Origin: Pelodera strongyloides
Lineage: Eukaryota; Nematoda; Chromadorea; Rhabditida; Rhabditidae
Assembly (NCBI GenBank): GCA_036852015.1
Contig: JAANDG010000094.1
Span: 124,001 to 188,000, forward strand
Direction: 5' to 3'
DNA length: 64,000 nucleotides
The notes under the pieces are model-generated. The model was given only the letters and a program-made list of their open reading frames with translations. It searched no databases and had not been told where the DNA came from. Positions 12,047 to 24,440 of the stretch are shown here, one piece after another; positions within the stretch are counted from its first letter, which is position 1; each line of letters starts with the position of its first letter. Both the position numbers and the translations under genes were made by a program.

Positions 12047-14211
12047 TTACAATTCCGTGTGAATGTTGAAGGTGAATTTCAGTGCGGCGTCCTGAAATAT
12101 AAAAGTTATTAGAGCGGGATAACAACCGCTCGTTGAAACTTAAAAAGCGTAAGAAGAAGCTTAATGTTTTCATAAGCGAAAACTGCATAATGCAAAGCTT
12201 TTAGATTGTTTGAATTGCATCCGTAGAAAAACAATGTGTAATAAAAAAAGGCAAATTTAAAGCGGCACGACACCTGATTCTGAAGCGTATGCTAGACCAT
12301 ATCGAACACAAATATCTTATCTTATGTGCTAATTGTATTATATTCCTTATGAGCCGGGAAGGCGCTTCGCTGAATATCCCTGTTAGTGCATTTATCTATT
12401 AACTAGTTTCAAAACCACATGCCATTCCACTTTAAATTAACTCTAAGACCTTACCCTGCATGTTGGACTTGCTCTGGCAATATACGCAGCGGAAATAGTA
12501 CACTTCTCTGTATCCGTACGAACGCGCATTGAAAGTGAGTCGTAGAGGAAGCATGTTCCTAAAATTGTTTTGAAATTGAAAATCAAGGTATACTGAAAGT
12601 GTCGCAGTGCACAGAGCTTGTTCATTTTCTGCAGCCTCAGGCTGAGAAAATTTGGCCGGTGCGTCGGCCGGTGCGTAGTACTGGTGGGCCGCCATGTGTA
12701 GGGCCGTACCCCGCGCACCGGTACAAATTACGCGTTTCAGAGGTCCTTTTGGTTAGTAAAACAAATTGTGAGTTATGCGTGACGAAGGACTCAAGATTTA
12801 GGATTATTTTCGAAATTTGTACCTTGATCACAGCCTCTTTGATTGAAACATTAGTTTTTCAAAACAATTCCCTTTAAAGGATCGCAGTCACTTCAAAATC
12901 GTCGTTTTTCTCCGAGTTTACTTGTATTTAGTAAAGAACAGAGAAAAATACTTTACCAAAACCGAATAATTTGAATTCCAACTCAGGGAGTGAACAAGTA
13001 GAAAAGTAGTTCTACTTAACTACCGCGGGATTATGAAACGTGTAGTGATATGCCTGCAGACCCTTGCAGTATATGTAAAGATATAATATGCAGATATTTG
13101 CCGAAATAATTTGCATACTACCGATCGGGAATCAGCTTTTTGAACACGTTTCGTGATCCTGCGGTAGCTAAGTAGAACTACTTTTCTGCTTGTTCACTCC
13201 CTGAGTTGGAATTCAAATTATTCGGTGTTGGTAAAGTATTTGTCTCTAGTCTTTACTAAATACAAGTAAACTCGAAGAAAAACGACGATTTTGTAGTGAC
13301 TGCGATCCTTTAAAAGAGGAGACGATGTTTTATATTTTACAATAAAGTATAGCTTACTTGACAGTGGATGATGCATGAATCCGACACAACGCGATTCCGT
13401 ATCGCATACCTAAAAAATATCACATTCCGAACATTCGCGGATAAATAAAACAGAGAGATTAAAGTATGATTCCTTGAATTTGAGCCACAGACCCTTTTAT
13501 TTATCACGTGCGTGCACCTGACTAAACTGCGGACATCACGCTAACATCATATTAACTGGATATCATTGTATTATTTATTAAACTCAGCGAAATACTAGCC
13601 GGATTTTGAATCGCCTCGTTGGTAACTGAATTATTACGTAATTATGTAATTTGCTCGAATTCAACTCGATTTTTTATTCTAATCTATGGTCATTTGCATA
13701 CGCTGCATGAGAATGCTGGTCTACTGGATGTGTTTCAAAAACCGGCTGGTATTTCGCCGCGACGCCGTGCCAGACGACGATGATTAAAGCAGATGATATA
13801 GATAATTGCTGATATAGATATAGATAATTGCCTAATTACCTTGCCACACTCTTGTGGATCCGCGACGTTGCCTGCGTTCTTGAAGTTGCGCGTGTTAAAC
13901 ATACGGTTAAGCTGCCGCATGTACATGGTGGCCTCCTGAAGGATAAATATAAGCTCTGTTCTAATTAGCAGATGGTATTGAGGCAACCTGGTTTACTTGT
14001 TATCAACGGAATTTTGAACTACGCTAACTATCGTTGTATAATTTATGTTCATTGTGTTTATGCACTGTTCATTCTGTTTATGGGTATCAGTTAGAGACAA
14101 CCATGAAATAAATAGTTTGTCGGTCGTATATTTATGTAAATGTTCAAATTTAAACCTTACCGCACTAACTAAAACCACGATCAGAATAAGTAAAATCGAT
14201 CTGGTGGACAT
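12047..14211 (-). CDS. Small secreted PAN/apple-like protein, paralog 3 (115 aa)
   Basis: Five exons, all phase-consistent: 14161-14211 (signal peptide MSTRSILLILIVVLVSA), 13840-13935, 13358-13409, 12455-12558, 12047-12091 (TAA). It totals 348 bp. After signal cleavage there are six cysteines (PQEC, KVC, SRCVGF, RTCFLY, EKC, PTC) in the C...C...C-x-G-F order of PAN/apple domains, and a C-terminus ending FNIHTEL like its paralogs. Unlike the two upstream paralogs, the first PAN segment is split by an extra intron. Introns 2 and 3 carry TTAA-flanked miniature elements (13578-13758, 12874-13313). A polyadenylation-like AATAAA lies at 12024-12029 on this strand. Probably an extracellular binding domain protein; ligand unknown. 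Confidence 0.8.
12874..13313. mobile_element. TTAA-flanked inverted-repeat element in intron
   Basis: TTAA followed by AGGATCGCAGTCAC at the left end and GTGACTGCGATCCT followed by TTAA at the right, with arms of about 160 bp. TTAA target duplication is typical of piggyBac-type elements. There is no transposase inside, so it is a MITE. It sits inside paralog 3 (intron 3). Confidence 0.8.
13578..13758. mobile_element. TTAA MITE, AGCGAAATACCGGCCGG family
   Basis: Left end TTAAACTCAGCGAAATACTAGCCGG; right end AAAACCGGCTGGTATTTCG. The interior has the shared words CTCGATTTTTTATTCTAAT and CATTTGCATA. Degenerate copy inside intron 2 of the PAN-like paralog 3. Confidence 0.75.
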
Positions 14212-14730
14212 TGCAGTGTTTCTGTTCTAAATAAAACTATTGCTGTTCATCGTGGAAATTCAGCACACAAAATGGACAAAAATTCCTAATGAACTGTTTT
14301 GAAACACATCATTTAGCAGCGCGTAATTTTATGCGCACGCACGCATACAAGCACACACGTAAGGGCGCACACACGCACACACGCACCCACACTCCATTCA
14401 ATGAAAATGTAAATAATTATGCCCGTTAAAATTGAGTAAGATAGCGCTAACAAGTCCCATTCTAAACAAAGCGGCCTTACGTTTAATCAGCCAAATAATC
14501 GCGTTCTTGTAAATAAAGTCAACGTAGTTATCAAAAGTTATCAAAAGACTTGTCGTGCAAAGCTTGAACTCCCCCTTTTGCAAACTTCATTAAAGTTTTT
14601 TGAACTCTTATTGGAAAACACTTACACACTGTTTTACATTCTCTTTACAAATGTAAATCGATTTTTTCATAAATGTTGACTCTCACGCTTAATTGCGCCC
14701 GAACATTTTACACATCTTACATTTTTTCCA

Positions 14731-14853
14731 GAGGCCATATTCACCACTCCGATTCCCTCGGGGAAATATTCCCTGGGGATAGAAAAAAGCGGGACACACA
14801 GAGAAAAAGACGGGGAATTCCCCATGGGGAATTGAGTGGTGAATACGGCCTCT
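14731..14853. mobile_element. Palindromic miniature element, GAGGCCATATTCACC family
   Basis: GAGGCCATATTCACCACTCC at the left; GAGTGGTGAATACGGCCTC at the right. Interior closely matches the copy at 11829. Confidence 0.8.
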
Positions 14854-15180
14854 GATATATAGTTGGATGGGGAAGCTTTATACTTGTGAACTTGTGAATG
14901 CGTTATGGTGGAGCAAAGTCATATAGCCATATTTACACTATAGAATTGGCAGTTTAATTTTAAATGGAACGGCCCACCACGCTTTAATATTTCATGACAT
15001 AAAACTGTGGTAGCTGTAAGACTGTAACTCTAGCGGCTTAGCACATTTTCAAACTCTTTATAAAAAGTTACTATATTTCAAAGTAGTTTCTTGTATACTC
15101 AGTTGTACACGGGCAAAAAAAAGGAACACAATTTATTGGTCACAAAACACAAAATTCCAAAAAAAAAGACAATAAATCGT

Positions 15181-16314
15181 TTACAAGTGTTGTCGCGTAG
15201 TGAAAACGAAGTTGTCGGCAACGGTTTGCAGGGGTGTTGTCTGAAATATGAGTGGTCGACGTCAGTGATGGCAAGGTGCATACATGCATACTATATTCAT
15301 ACCCTCTAGCTTCAAAGCCTAGGCCTAGAAATCGCATCGAATCACACCCTTCAGCCTTACAGAATCCGATTAAAAAATCCTATGGCGCGACACGTAGTGG
15401 GTGAGCAGTTTGATTACCAATTTTCATTGTACAAACATATGTAATAGCTGTTTTGGACACTAACTGCGTGTTGTTTTGCCAAAGAAACTTCATAATAAGG
15501 CTTTGCCTTCCGGGTGATTTTTTGCCTGTTGACCATGGTATACCGACGAACTAGTAAGTCGTTCTAAAGTGACTTTTTCTTACCGTACATCCAGCCTTGG
15601 TTCTGCGTTGAATGTATGGGTCTGTAAGGTCAGGATAGCTTGACGCGTGCTGATTTGGTTTATCGGTGACCGCAACACAGCTGTACATCAGGCAGACTCC
15701 TGCAATTATGGTAATTACGTCCGGAGGGGTGTAATCCATAAGCTACCGTATTACACAATTACGGCTGCTTACCGTGCAAATTGTAATTATACAACGTTCG
15801 AACCATTCAAACATTGTAGTAACAGAACCCGGAAAAGCTTCAGGAGCTCTTATAACATTTAGCCTCGTAAGTTCCCACTGGACGGGAAGATTATCTATCT
15901 CCCCCATAATGTTCCTACACAGGAGTTCTAGTATAGTAACAGAATGTAGCTTACTGGAATTTTGTGAGTAGGCAAATCCCTGGCAATCCGTCCAGCCGTC
16001 GCACTGTGCGGCGCACTCCTCCTTAGTGTTTATGGAGGCCATTTGCCGCGCGGCGGACATATTCACAAAGAAACCGCGCGAGCGTCCACGGTATTTCATG
16101 TAGATTGTGGCATCCTGAAAATATGAAAATTAAAAGGGGAGCGTCAAGTATTCCTCATCTGGCATTAGTCGTCGCTACGCGGCGTTTTCCACTGTTTTAG
16201 CGCCATTCTCGCGCAAGATTCTTGCGCCGGTTTCTCGCGCCGATTATAACAAAAACAATAACGTACTGTACATGCGATGAGGACCAGTAAGCTGAGTAGC
16301 ACAGAGCCTCGCAT
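15181..16314 (-). CDS. Small secreted PAN/apple-like protein, paralog 2 (127 aa)
   Basis: Four exons: 16267-16314 (signal peptide MRGSVLLSLLVLIACT), 15955-16114, 15584-15699, 15181-15240 (TAA). The sum is 384 bp and all junction phases agree. Motifs: ATIYMKYRGRSRGFF, then EECAAQCDGWTDCQGFAYS, VCLMYSCVAVTDKPNQ, YPDLTDPYIQRRTKAGC and a tail ending FTTRQHL. Six domain cysteines fit a single PAN/apple module. Exon 3 (116 bp) and exon 4 (60 bp) have exactly the same lengths as in paralog 1, showing tandem duplication. AATAAA at 15132-15137 on this strand. Function beyond extracellular ligand binding is not inferable. Confidence 0.88.
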
Positions 16315-17287
16315 TCTGAATTTGAATATTACACGGTAAGACCAACAAAGCGGCATGGCAAGTGGTTTGTGAAAAGTATGCCTGAACACTGCGTTTTCAT
16401 GGTTTGCATGTGAATTTATGTGCGCGTCCGTCACAGATCCTGACGGCCGCACTGGCATGCAATTCTCAACTAATACATGTTGATGCAGTAATTGTCCAGT
16501 ATATGTTTCAAAACCACGGGTGCACAATATCAATATCAAACCTATAAGGTGGTAATCACAAATAAGTTCTTTCCAATAACCTTACGAGATAATCGCAATG
16601 TACGTTTCTTATAACGAAGGAGAGTGTATAACTGCGCTAAAATACAAACAACCCTCAGTAATCTATAAGTAGCACAAATGTCAATTATTACGACATGTAT
16701 AAAATCAATTACAAGGTTCGATCTTCCGTTCGATAAAAAACTAAATAAAATATTGGAGCATTATTATATGCGGGAGCCATAAAACGTGTGAACGAACAAA
16801 TTAAAACATCGGAATCGTAGAAAGAAGTATCTAATTAGATAAATTGAGTGGACTACGGTATAATCGTGGGTGTTATAGAACTTATCAAATTCAGTTTATT
16901 TAGTAGTATTATAGATGTTGCTTGTCTCACGTGCCAGTTGCTCACCAGTTTTTACCTTCGACGGTTGATCGTTTGAATTTTGATAATTGTAAGTCCAACT
17001 GTGTTTTGTGTGTATTTTTAAACGTGGCTTATTACTCTTCATATCAAGTCACTTTCAATACATTTGCTTTCTTATGTATAACTTGTTATAAATCGCCTAC
17101 TGCTCAGGACTCGTCGTCGCTACTGCTCAGGACCTCTGCGGGACATGTCATACGCACACTTTGAAATTGAAATTTGTACTCCCTTGAATAAAGGTGCACG
17201 CAATTGTGGCGTAAAAATTTATTTATTTTAAATAAAATTATTTTAACTAGAAAATGTATTCGGGCAGGATCCAAAAAAAAACATCAT
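16315..17287. other. Intergenic spacer between PAN-like paralogs
   Basis: AT-rich sequence without supported exons. It should contain the promoter of paralog 2 and the 3' flank of paralog 1 (AATAAA-type words near 17215-17235 on the minus strand). Confidence 0.4.
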
Positions 17288-19032
17288 CTACAAGTGACGT
17301 CGCGTGGTGAACAGAAAGTTATCATCAATTGTTTGTAGAGGTGGTTGCTGAAATGTTTATGGTCGAATAGCTTTAGTTTGGGCACACGGAATTATATACT
17401 GGACATCATTGCCAGGACTAATGGGGTTTTGAAGTATGGTGAAAACTTAGTATTTTGGAACTTCACGAGAATTTTCGTGACTAAATACATTAGTATACAG
17501 AATCACACCGACTTTTTTTGATACTTGCAAACCCCATTATTCTCAAATATACAAGCACGGAAGTTAGTGTATAAGATACGAAAATGAGGATTTGATATAA
17601 GATACGAAAATGAGAATGATCATTCGTTAGTGTATAAGATACGAAAATGATCATTCGTTTACAAAAATCGTCTCTTCACCGTTTATAGGTTTCAACCATC
17701 TTATGGGCCTACCTAAAACACTTCAAACCTAGTCCTCAACAAATAAATATCCTTCTTAGTTTTTGCGTCCAACTATTCACAGTCTCACACAGAGCGCCCC
17801 GTATTGAAAAGCAATTTGGCGCCTGAACCGCGTACGTGTAGCAAATGAAAAATTAATTGAATTGAAAAATGAAAAGTTAATTTTTCTTACCGTACACCCA
17901 GCCTTAGTTCTGCGTTGAATGTAGGGATCGGTTAGGTCGGGATAGTTTAACGCGTGCTGAGTTGGTTTGTCAGTGAGCGCAACACAACTGTACAGCAGAC
18001 ACACTTCTGTAATTAGACGATGAATGATATTAATGATATTCAAATGTTAAGATAATTGCAAACTAACAATGGCGTCCATCGCGCTCTTCGATTCCTCCAG
18101 ACGGACTTCACCTTCACGTAACCATTATTCTTCGAGAATAACATGGACGGTTGCTGATTAGCCTAAGCCTAAGCCTAAGCCTAAGCCTAAGCCTAAGCCT
18201 AAGCCCTTCAAAATAGGTCATTCATACTTATACCTAAATGGGGTCAGGCCCACTCCATGGAGCCACTATATTTTTATCTATACTATAATTCCGATTTTCC
18301 CTGACGAATGTCGTAGAATGCAATATTTGTTGGACTGTTTTGCGGGCGCAACATGCGCAACATTCACGCAGTGACCATTGATTTACCATACAGCCAGTTA
18401 TTCCCAGAACCTTTCATATTGCCACGCCCAACATATAATACTGCCCACACAGAGCGACACTTACATAGTGCATACAACATTTGTGAATGAGTTGCCCATC
18501 TTACGTTTCAGAAACCGTCTGTTACATCGTTTTGAGAGCTTACTCTGGTTGACTGAGTAGGCGAATCCCTGGCAGTCCGTCCAGTTGTCACACTGTGTAA
18601 CACAGTCCTCCCTATTTAGGGTGATCATTGACCTCGAGGTCGCCATATTCAAGAAATAGCCGCGTGTCCGCCCACGATACTTCATGTAGATTGCGGCGTC
18701 CTGGAAAATAGAAACTGCCTCCCAACGCAAGGATTTGAAGGTGCGCGTCGAAAAAAATTCACGCGCGGTATTTCATTCTGCCAATTTGAGCACGACATAG
18801 AACACAAAATAAGCATGATGTGCGCGATCATATCGCGGCACATACTTTTCCATCACCCATCTGCAACAGGCTCTCCTTTCGCGGTATTTCCGCGCGCGTG
18901 GTTATAATAATTTTGGTAGTCTAAATTCGTTGCGTGTAAATTTCATAATCCGTAAAAAACACGCAAAAAACCATAGCTTACGCTTACCGTAGATGCAATG
19001 AGAACTAGTAGGAGCAACAGCGATCGTCGCAT
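17288..19032 (-). CDS. Small secreted PAN/apple-like protein, paralog 1 (125 aa)
   Basis: Four exons: 18988-19032 (signal peptide MRRSLLLLLVLIAST), 18544-18700, 17891-18006, 17288-17347 (TAG). Total 378 bp, with phases identical to paralog 2. Motifs: AAIYMKYRGRTRGYF, EDCVTQCDNWTDCQGFAYS, VCLLYSCVALTDKPTQ, TKAGC and a tail ending FTTRRHL. Six cysteines in PAN order. Intron 2 contains a (TTAGGC)n tract; intron 3 holds a miniature element near 17417-17546 and short tandem copies of ATAAGATACGAAAATGA. Paralogs 1, 2 and 3 lie head to tail within 7 kb on the same strand. Confidence 0.88.
17417..17546. mobile_element. Palindrome-ended miniature element in intron
   Basis: Ends AATGGGGTTTTGAAGTATG and GATACTTGCAAACCCCATT; same family as 9028-9187. 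Lies in intron 3 of PAN-like paralog 1. Confidence 0.6.
18161..18206 (-). repeat. Interstitial telomere-type (TTAGGC)n tract
   Basis: About 7.5 uninterrupted GCCTAA units on the plus strand, that is TTAGGC on the minus strand, the telomere repeat of many nematodes. Located in intron 2 of PAN-like paralog 1. Confidence 0.9.
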
Positions 19033-19657
19033 GCTGCAATTTTTGTTTCAAATTATGAAAACTTAATCGCTGAAAGGTTTGCTGAATTATTTTCGAGGTG
19101 ACTGTCCTTTTGTCGACTCGGGACAAATGAACAAAAAAAAAACACAACCCCCAAATTACGGTAGCAACATTCGCATTTTCTCACGGTTAATAGGCGACAA
19201 AGCATAAGTTTCCGTTCGTGATTAAGTTTTTAGAGATCTCCTCCAATAAATTGCAACAATTAGACATTTTTGTAATAACTTTATTTTATTTAAATCCACA
19301 CAAGATCCAAATTCCAAACAAAAGACAAATGCGAAAAATACAATGATATAGTAATGCACGGATTTCGATAGAATCATGTTTTAATAAAGATGCATGTCAC
19401 TCGGCTGAAATACTTGTGAAAATTGACCCTTGGCTAAACACCTACGTACGCTAGATTTCCAATGTTCAACGTATGTGTATGTGTAATACGTGTGGTCACG
19501 TATTACACATAAGTTCTATATCTATATTTCAGGAAGTACAGGTATGATATGATTTTGTGGAAAATGTGATCGAACTACCTTAACCAAGGGTCGGTCCTTT
19601 CAAAAATTAATAATCTAATGACCTAGTGACGTAATTGCTTTACTAATTGCCCTAAAC
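19033..19657. other. Intergenic, nothing recognised
   Basis: AT-rich. Contains one short inverted repeat (TGTAATACGTG...CACGTATTACAC, about 19479-19508). No exon is supported. Confidence 0.4.
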
Positions 19658-21300
19658 CTAATTTCTATTCTTCTTTGAGAGTGCATTATCGAGATCGACG
19701 ATAAAATGAGCCTTTTCCGGAAAGAGCATATCTTTCACCGTCTTTTTGCCAATTGCTTTTGGATTCACCACTTCGTATTTGATCTTGTCTGCAAAGTTTT
19801 ATTATACCTTACAGCGAAATACCAGTTTTTGAAACACATCGAGTAGACCAACATTCTTATGCAGCTTATGCAAAAGAACATAAATTAGAATAATAAATCG
19901 AGCTAAATTCGGGCAAATTAGCATAAATATGTAAGAATTCGGCTGTTCACTATGCGATTCAAAAACCGGCCGGTATTTCGCTTTAAAAAAGTGTAACCGT
20001 GTCTGGCTCATAGTTGATAAATCGCGTGCCCTGCGATTACATTTAGAATTAGAAAATCCGCTCATTCCCAGCCCCCACCAAGAGAGTACATACTCCACCC
20101 AACGTACGCGGAGACTCGCCATTGCTGCGCGTAGGTACAAATAATACCAGTTGGCGCATCAGTGGCATGTATCAAGTCCAAGTGAGCGCGAAACGTTCGC
20201 CCTAGGAGCGCTACAGCTGTGCGAACTCCCTCTATACATCTCTCGCGCACATCTGGTGACCTAGAAAGTGTGAGAAATTTACCGTTTTCAATCTCCTTCA
20301 TAAAGTAGATGCTGAACGAAGAAGTAGATCGATTGCGTACAAGTTTCTGCATTTGAAGGATCGCGTTGAGCATGTCGGCTGAAATTCTCGATGGAACTCG
20401 TAATATGTTTCAAAACAATACGAAGAAACCGGGCGTCTGCGGCACCACAATGTCCGGCAGAGATCTGGCGCATTTATCTTCACTCCGCACCCATATGCCT
20501 GTAGATGTCCCCGGATTCGTTGATTGAGAGCGCTTAGAAAAAAGCATACGGTAAATATTGAACTCTTCTGTGTGAACCATATTTACGAAGTAACCATAAC
20601 TCTGGTGTCACGTCGTGTTCTGTGTGAACCATATTTACGAAGTAACCATAACTCTGGTGTCACGTCATGTTGGGCTACGAAGGAAAAAGTCCTGGTTCCT
20701 ACTATCATACATGAGGTCTCGGGGTTTCAATAAATAAATAAATTCATGCTACATAAAACCAGAAACCTACAAACACTGCAATTTTTGGGAATGGTGAGCT
20801 TCTTGAGGGTGTGGTTTCTGCCCCACACGGAACAGAAAACGACAATCTCGTTTGACGTCTGCAAACATTATTATGTTATTGTTTATTCTGAAATATGAGG
20901 AACGAGAGAGAGATAAAAGAAGTAGAACGGCCACAAAGGGAGGTGAATATTATTACTTGAACAGAGAGGATAACGAAAAGAGAGAAGAGTTAAAGCGAAA
21001 CGAGGGAGACCAAAAGAGAGAGAGATAAAAGACAAAGACAGATTCAGGCAGATGAAATATGGTGAAAGTAAGAAGAGAGTCAAGAGGAAGAAACAGAGAA
21101 AGAGAGAGAGCGAGAGGGAGAAACAGAGAAAGAGAGAGAGCGAGAGGGAGAGAGAGAGAGAGAGAGAGTAAGAGCGAGAGACAGATAGAGAGTTGGATAT
21201 AACTGACCGCTAGATCATCCTCCGTGTCAGGAGGCATTTTCGTCAGCAGTGATTGACATTCCCTTTCCATATTCGGAAACTTGTCGGCAATACGCTTTAC
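19658..21300 (-). CDS. Unrecognised gene, three 3' exons
   Basis: Exons: 21208-21300 (open frame with VKRIADKFPNMERECQ, ends near a GTCAGT donor), 20283-20378 (MLNAILQMQKLVRN...MKEIEN), 19658-19788 (IKYEVVNPKAIGKKTVKD...ending KKNRN, TAG). The junction 20283/19788 is phase-consistent. The junction 21208/20378 is not with the strong donor, and needs either the weak donor at 21203 or a missed exon. The protein is soluble-looking, rich in charged residues and without cysteine pairs. No family recognised; 5' exons not found. Confidence 0.45.
19809..19986. mobile_element. TTAA MITE, AGCGAAATACCGGCCGG family
   Basis: AGCGAAATACCAG at the left and ACCGGCCGGTATTTCGCTTTAA at the right. It lies between exons of the unrecognised minus-strand gene. 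Confidence 0.8.
20567..20668. repeat. Two-copy tandem duplication, about 52 bp
   Basis: TTCTGTGTGAACCATATTTA...GGTGTCACGTC occurs twice in a row, with one difference at the end (CGT/CAT). Confidence 0.85.
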
Positions 21301-21639
21301 CTGAAATGGAAATGTGTATATTAGGCTTATAAGGGATGCTCTCAGCTTATTTCTATCAACATCAACTTCGATCAATATCAGCTGTTTACGTCAGTTGTCG
21401 CGGCTCGCTCTCTTTCTATCTTTGACGCGCCGCGGCCCAACTAACAAATCAGTGTGCCTTTGATACTAACTGCTAACAGCACAGAGACAAAAAGTATGTG
21501 CTTGTATATTTGTTATTATTTTCATATTATGCAATGCACTATAATACACAGAACACAAGAGATAAAGTAGGACTAAGGGCAAGGTCTTGTTTTATAGGCT
21601 CGAGCGTACGAAAAGAACAAAAACTTGAATATGTTGCCT

Positions 21640-21822
21640 TTAAAGCGAAATACCGGCCGGTTTTTGAAACGCATCGCGGAGAACTTCAGCCTTATGTATT
21701 TATGCGAAATGGGGTCTAATTGGGGTCTATTTTTTATGCTAAATTATGCTCATTTGCATATGACGCATAAGAATATTGGTGTACTCGATGCGTTTCAAAA
21801 ACCGGCCGGTATTTCGCTTTAA
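21640..21822. mobile_element. TTAA MITE, AGCGAAATACCGGCCGG family (best-preserved copy)
   Basis: Both ends are TTAA plus AGCGAAATACCGGCCGG (the right end inverted), followed by TTTTTGAAACGCATCG on the left and its inverse on the right. 183 bp, no open frame. Confidence 0.9.
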
Positions 21823-22236
21823 TTATGGAAGCAATTTTGCCACATTACATCTCTCGCAAAGAAGCCTTGAATGAAGATCAACTGGTTTTGCTGGTTTTTC
21901 TGCACAGAAAAGGTGTCAGTGAAACATTGCGATTTTAACATACATTTTTTTCGATAATATGCATTTACAATTCCTGGGTCCTAGCGCAAGGGTCCTCGCG
22001 CGCAAGAACACCGCCGCACGCACGCAAAGCCATTAGTCACAAACCTCGACACGCGATAATTTGTTGGCACAGCGAGTGAACGCACAATACGGCATCTCAT
22101 CTCAAAGAAGTTAGTAATAACATAATGGTAATGGTTGAACAATTTTACAAAGCATTTAGCACGCACGTTTTGGATGATTTTAGATTTTCACGTTTTAACA
22201 AGGTTGCAACAATACTGCCATTCCCTAATGGTGTTT

Positions 22237-22503
22237 GCAAGTATGACAAAAACCGCGAGTTTTCCTTGCAAATATCAATTCGCAAAATCGTGTGCTTTTT
22301 TGGCTTTTTACACACTTTTACCGTAATTTTGACACGTCCGCACTATAGAAAATCCGCCATCAAAGACATTTTTTGTTGAACAATTGGTCCCGTGGCGATC
22401 GGTCGTAAAAACTGCCTGTAGAAATGCGCGTGTAGTGCCAAGATACGGTAAATTTTTCGATACTTGCAAGGAAAATCGGGCATACTTGCAAACCCCATAA
22501 ACC
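22237..22503. mobile_element. Miniature element with TTTGCAAGTATG termini
   Basis: Left GTTTGCAAGTATGAC, right GCATACTTGCAAACCCCAT, with internal GATACGGTAAATTTTT shared with 9028-9187 and 53431-53586. Confidence 0.55.
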
Positions 22504-22900
22504 AATTGACATACTATACTGGTCGGAACGTTAGTAGTATTGTGGTGTAATGTCAACCTACCTACGTTCGTCTGTCCTTACTACCACTACATGGCACGGT
22601 ACTGTGTGAGTAATCTAAGAAGCTATGGGCGACATGTATTCGCCTAACCTCTAGCATTCCGGTAGAATCAACTTACTAAAGTTATTTGCATATTGCACGC
22701 GCCCGGCCAAGCAGTCAAAACAAATATGATGTCTACAATCGGACAGGGCCACACGAGCCACATTAGAACATCCGAAGCGACCACGACGAGCTTCACACCT
22801 AGAATTTCAACACATCATAGAACCACAAGCCTGCGTTAAGTCTAAAGGAAATAATAAAAAGCCGGTTCCTAAGTCTAATATAAGTTTCTAGCGTGTTGTC

Positions 22901-23071
22901 TTAAAGCGAAATACCGGCCGGTTTCTGAAACGCATCGTGGACAACTGAATTCTCCCGTTATCATACTAAATTGCTCGATTTTTTATTCTAATTTATGTTC
23001 ATTTGCATATTTGGCATGGGAATGCTGGTGTACTCGATGTGTTTCAAAAACCGACCGGCATTTCGCATTAA
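22901..23071. mobile_element. TTAA MITE, AGCGAAATACCGGCCGG family
   Basis: TTAAAGCGAAATACCGGCCG at the left; CCGACCGGCATTTCGCATTAA at the right; 171 bp. Confidence 0.85.
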
Positions 23072-23521
23072 CCTCCAGCTCGACGTGCTTGTTTTAAACT
23101 TATATTTTATGCGATCTCTCACTTCATCTTCTCCTCCAGATCCAGAAGAGCGGGAGCTTTTCCACCAAATGAAATGCTCATTGGAGTGTCGTCCACACCT
23201 GAAACCAGTAAATTATCGGACGGGCTGCCGTATCGTAGAGAGCGCTTGGGGTGCACCTGTTTCGCAAATGTGGCGCACCTTTCGTGCGCTTATGGCACAC
23301 GTACCGCGCTCTTCAAAATGTGCGTCACAGGCTAATTTCGCACGCACGATGCGCTCCCAGCGCTCCCTAGGTGCCCACATTGTTTTGTAACTGTCTTTGT
23401 CTAAAACATTCAAAGTCACTGTTTATGTGAACGAGAAAATTAAACAATAAAAGTAAAAAAGAGCACGATAAAAACTTTCGCTCTTGATTAACTATGGGCC
23501 AATTAAATTATTGATAATCAC

Positions 23522-24042
23522 CTTCGTCGACAATGATGTCCGTGGAACGATTCGTACAACACATTGCAACCGGACAAAGCGAACCTAAACCATGTTCTGC
23601 TCTAACAAATTGGTAGATGACAGTTTGGCGGTTGTTACAGGGTTAGGCTCACGTGAAAATTAATGTCTCACGCTGTGTCTGTGACCAATGTGCTTATAAA
23701 AAAAAAACAATTATAAAAACGGCATTGCGTAAAAAAATCGGTGAAAATTAATACCCTACCCATCGTCGCAGCAATACATTGTGAGCAGAACGTGTGCTTG
23801 CATTGGAGTTCCTGAAACCAACTTTGTTGTTTATTTATGTTGAGCCATTTTGGCGCCGCGCACCCGCTGCGCATCAGCTACAACTTCGGAGTGTCATCAG
23901 CGTAATCCGTGAAAGCTTGACCTGTTACAAAGAAAAAAATGTGTAAATATATAAATAAATAATTATACAAATATAGAAAAACCTGAAAATCATTTGCTGG
24001 CTTTATGTCGTAGCATATTCCACACCATTGTTGACTTTCCAT
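23522..24042 (-). CDS. RING-finger protein, partial gene model
   Basis: Three phase-consistent exons: 23983-24042 (begins with ATG just after an acceptor), 23760-23811, 23522-23584. They encode WCGICYDIKPANDF, then QCKHTFCSQCIAATM, then SLCPVAMCC. The CxxC...C-x-H-x2-C-x2-C...CPxxxC spacing is that of a C3HC4 RING, the zinc-binding fold of many E3 ubiquitin ligases; the CPVAMC end would also suit RING1 of RBR ligases. A fourth exon and a stop were not found with confidence. Could be a gene fragment. Confidence 0.55.
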
Positions 24043-24369
24043 CTGAAAGTAATATGATTTGCCAGTAAATTATTATTAAAACTCTAAATTTAGTTGCCCC
24101 TCATTGAAACTCCAGAACTTAAATATTTCAAACACACCGCTAAACATATAAAAAAAGTAAAAACAGCCTACTTTTGAAACTAGTGATACCCTTCCTGTGT
24201 TAGTTCGGGCTCGAATTAAATAGCAAATTTTAAAAATTAGCATAGTAGGTATATTTTGAACCATTGTTAGTCAGTTAAATGATTTGGTATGTAAAAATAC
24301 GTTCCATATAACTTTGGGAGAGAAATGTAGCAAGCACCAACCATCAAAATTGCAGAGAAGAGAGCGGGT

Positions 24370-24440
24370 CTTTGTAGCCGAATGGGTACTCTCCTAGTAT
24401 GCGGCTAGCAAGACCATGGTTCGATTCCTCGCCAAGCCGG
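24370..24440 (+). repeat. tRNA-derived SINE-like unit
   Basis: TAGCCGAATGGGTA (A-box-like) and GGTTCGATTCC (B-box, 24418-24428). No closed acceptor stem. Confidence 0.5.

Noticed and set aside
23305..23400. Fourth exon of the RING gene (phase-compatible, Trp/Arg-rich)
   Set aside because: The stretch resembles a GTGGCGCACCT-type repeat also seen near 1780-1890 and 6190-6300, so coding is doubtful.
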